From: Acetobacteraceae bacterium
GTDB lineage: Bacteria > Pseudomonadota > Alphaproteobacteria > Acetobacterales > Acetobacteraceae
Direction of reading: 5' to 3'
Length of the DNA stretch: 5,528 nucleotides
Assembly (NCBI GenBank): GCA_027311485.1
Contig: DAICYU010000309.1
Coordinates: 1 to 5,528, forward strand
Made by a program: the position numbers and the translations under genes. Positions 5,289-5,528 of the stretch are shown in pieces; the first letter of the stretch is position 1; each line of letters begins with the position of its first letter. The notes beneath the pieces were generated by a model. That model saw nothing but the letters and a program-made list of their open reading frames with translations, was not told the DNA's origin and ran no database searches.

Positions 5289-5528
5289 TCAGGCGACATA
5301 GCAGGCGACGTTTAGCAAGCTGTTCAAGGTCGTGGTCTGGATTTTGAGGAAGTCTGATGAGGACGCGGACGTTTGGAAATTCTTTGGCGTCCACAGCTCG
5401 CGGCGCACGGCGGCGATCGCGTCGCTGAACGTTGGCAATGGCTTCGGGTACCAGCTTGCGGTCGGCAATGTCGGCGTTGTCTCGGCATAAAGGTCATCAG
5501 CCCACAGCGTGACCAGCGAGAACAGCCC
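5289..5528 (-). CDS. C-terminal 79 residues of a transposase-like protein, cut by the window edge
   Basis: A minus-strand frame is open from the right edge to TGA at 5291-5289. It reads GLFSLVTLWADDLY, later TASWYPKPLPTFSDAIAAVR and RELW, and ends NVACYVA. This layout, with a hydrophobic FSLV segment, a WY-KP-PTFSDA core, a VRRELW motif and a short CY-A tail, resembles C-terminal ends I recall from proteobacterial IS transposases. That is pattern memory, not a search. Whether the gene is complete upstream cannot be seen. It reads toward the IS1202-like element and, beyond it, toward dcd. No IS terminus for it was recognised in 5212-5288. Confidence 0.6.
   Translation of the reverse strand, partial: GLFSLVTLWADDLYAETTPTLPTASWYPKPLPTFSDAIAAVRRELWTPKNFQTSASSSDFLKIQTTTLNSLLNVACYVA

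Noticed and set aside
1..5528. CRISPR array, tRNA, rRNA, riboswitch or defence genes
   Set aside because: I saw no regularly spaced repeats, cloverleaf-like segment or relevant protein motif anywhere in the window.

Overview
The window looks like a piece of an alphaproteobacterial chromosome, possibly Acetobacteraceae or another Rhodospirillales. That guess rests on the overall look of the Dcd, MurA and Ppa proteins, recalled rather than searched, and is only moderately secure. The backbone is one housekeeping gene set read leftwards on the minus strand: dcd (dCTP deaminase), murA (UDP-GlcNAc enolpyruvyl transferase) and ppa (inorganic pyrophosphatase). dcd and murA are 8 bp apart. murA and ppa would have been 10 bp apart before an insertion sequence landed between them.

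Layout from left to right. Positions 1-19 hold the likely first codons of a minus-strand gene that leaves the window. Positions 20-326 show no convincing gene, only a weak hairpin after ppa. ppa occupies 327-863. An 860-bp IS5-family element fills 878-1737, flanked by a 4-bp TTAG duplication, with its transposase on the minus strand. murA (1738-3000) and dcd (3009-3563) follow. About 110 bp upstream of dcd lies a second element, of the ISNCY/IS1202-like type (about 3674-5195), flanked by a 16-17 bp direct repeat. Its transposase gene is decayed: one extra C shifts the frame, and the expected ATG start appears to have become ATA. The right edge (5289-5528, minus strand) holds the C-terminal 79 codons of another transposase-like protein.

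Functionally, Dcd feeds dUTP/dTMP synthesis, MurA commits UDP-GlcNAc to peptidoglycan, and Ppa removes pyrophosphate released by many biosynthetic reactions. They look like a short co-transcribed set of essential or near-essential genes. The most informative point is the IS5 insertion. It sits exactly where the murA stop codon overlaps the ppa Shine-Dalgarno sequence, and the duplicated target bases restore both signals, so neither protein is damaged although the operon is split by 864 bp (element plus one target copy). I see no sign of a new defence, CRISPR, toxin or biosynthetic system here. The interest lies in how two mobile elements have settled around a core operon.
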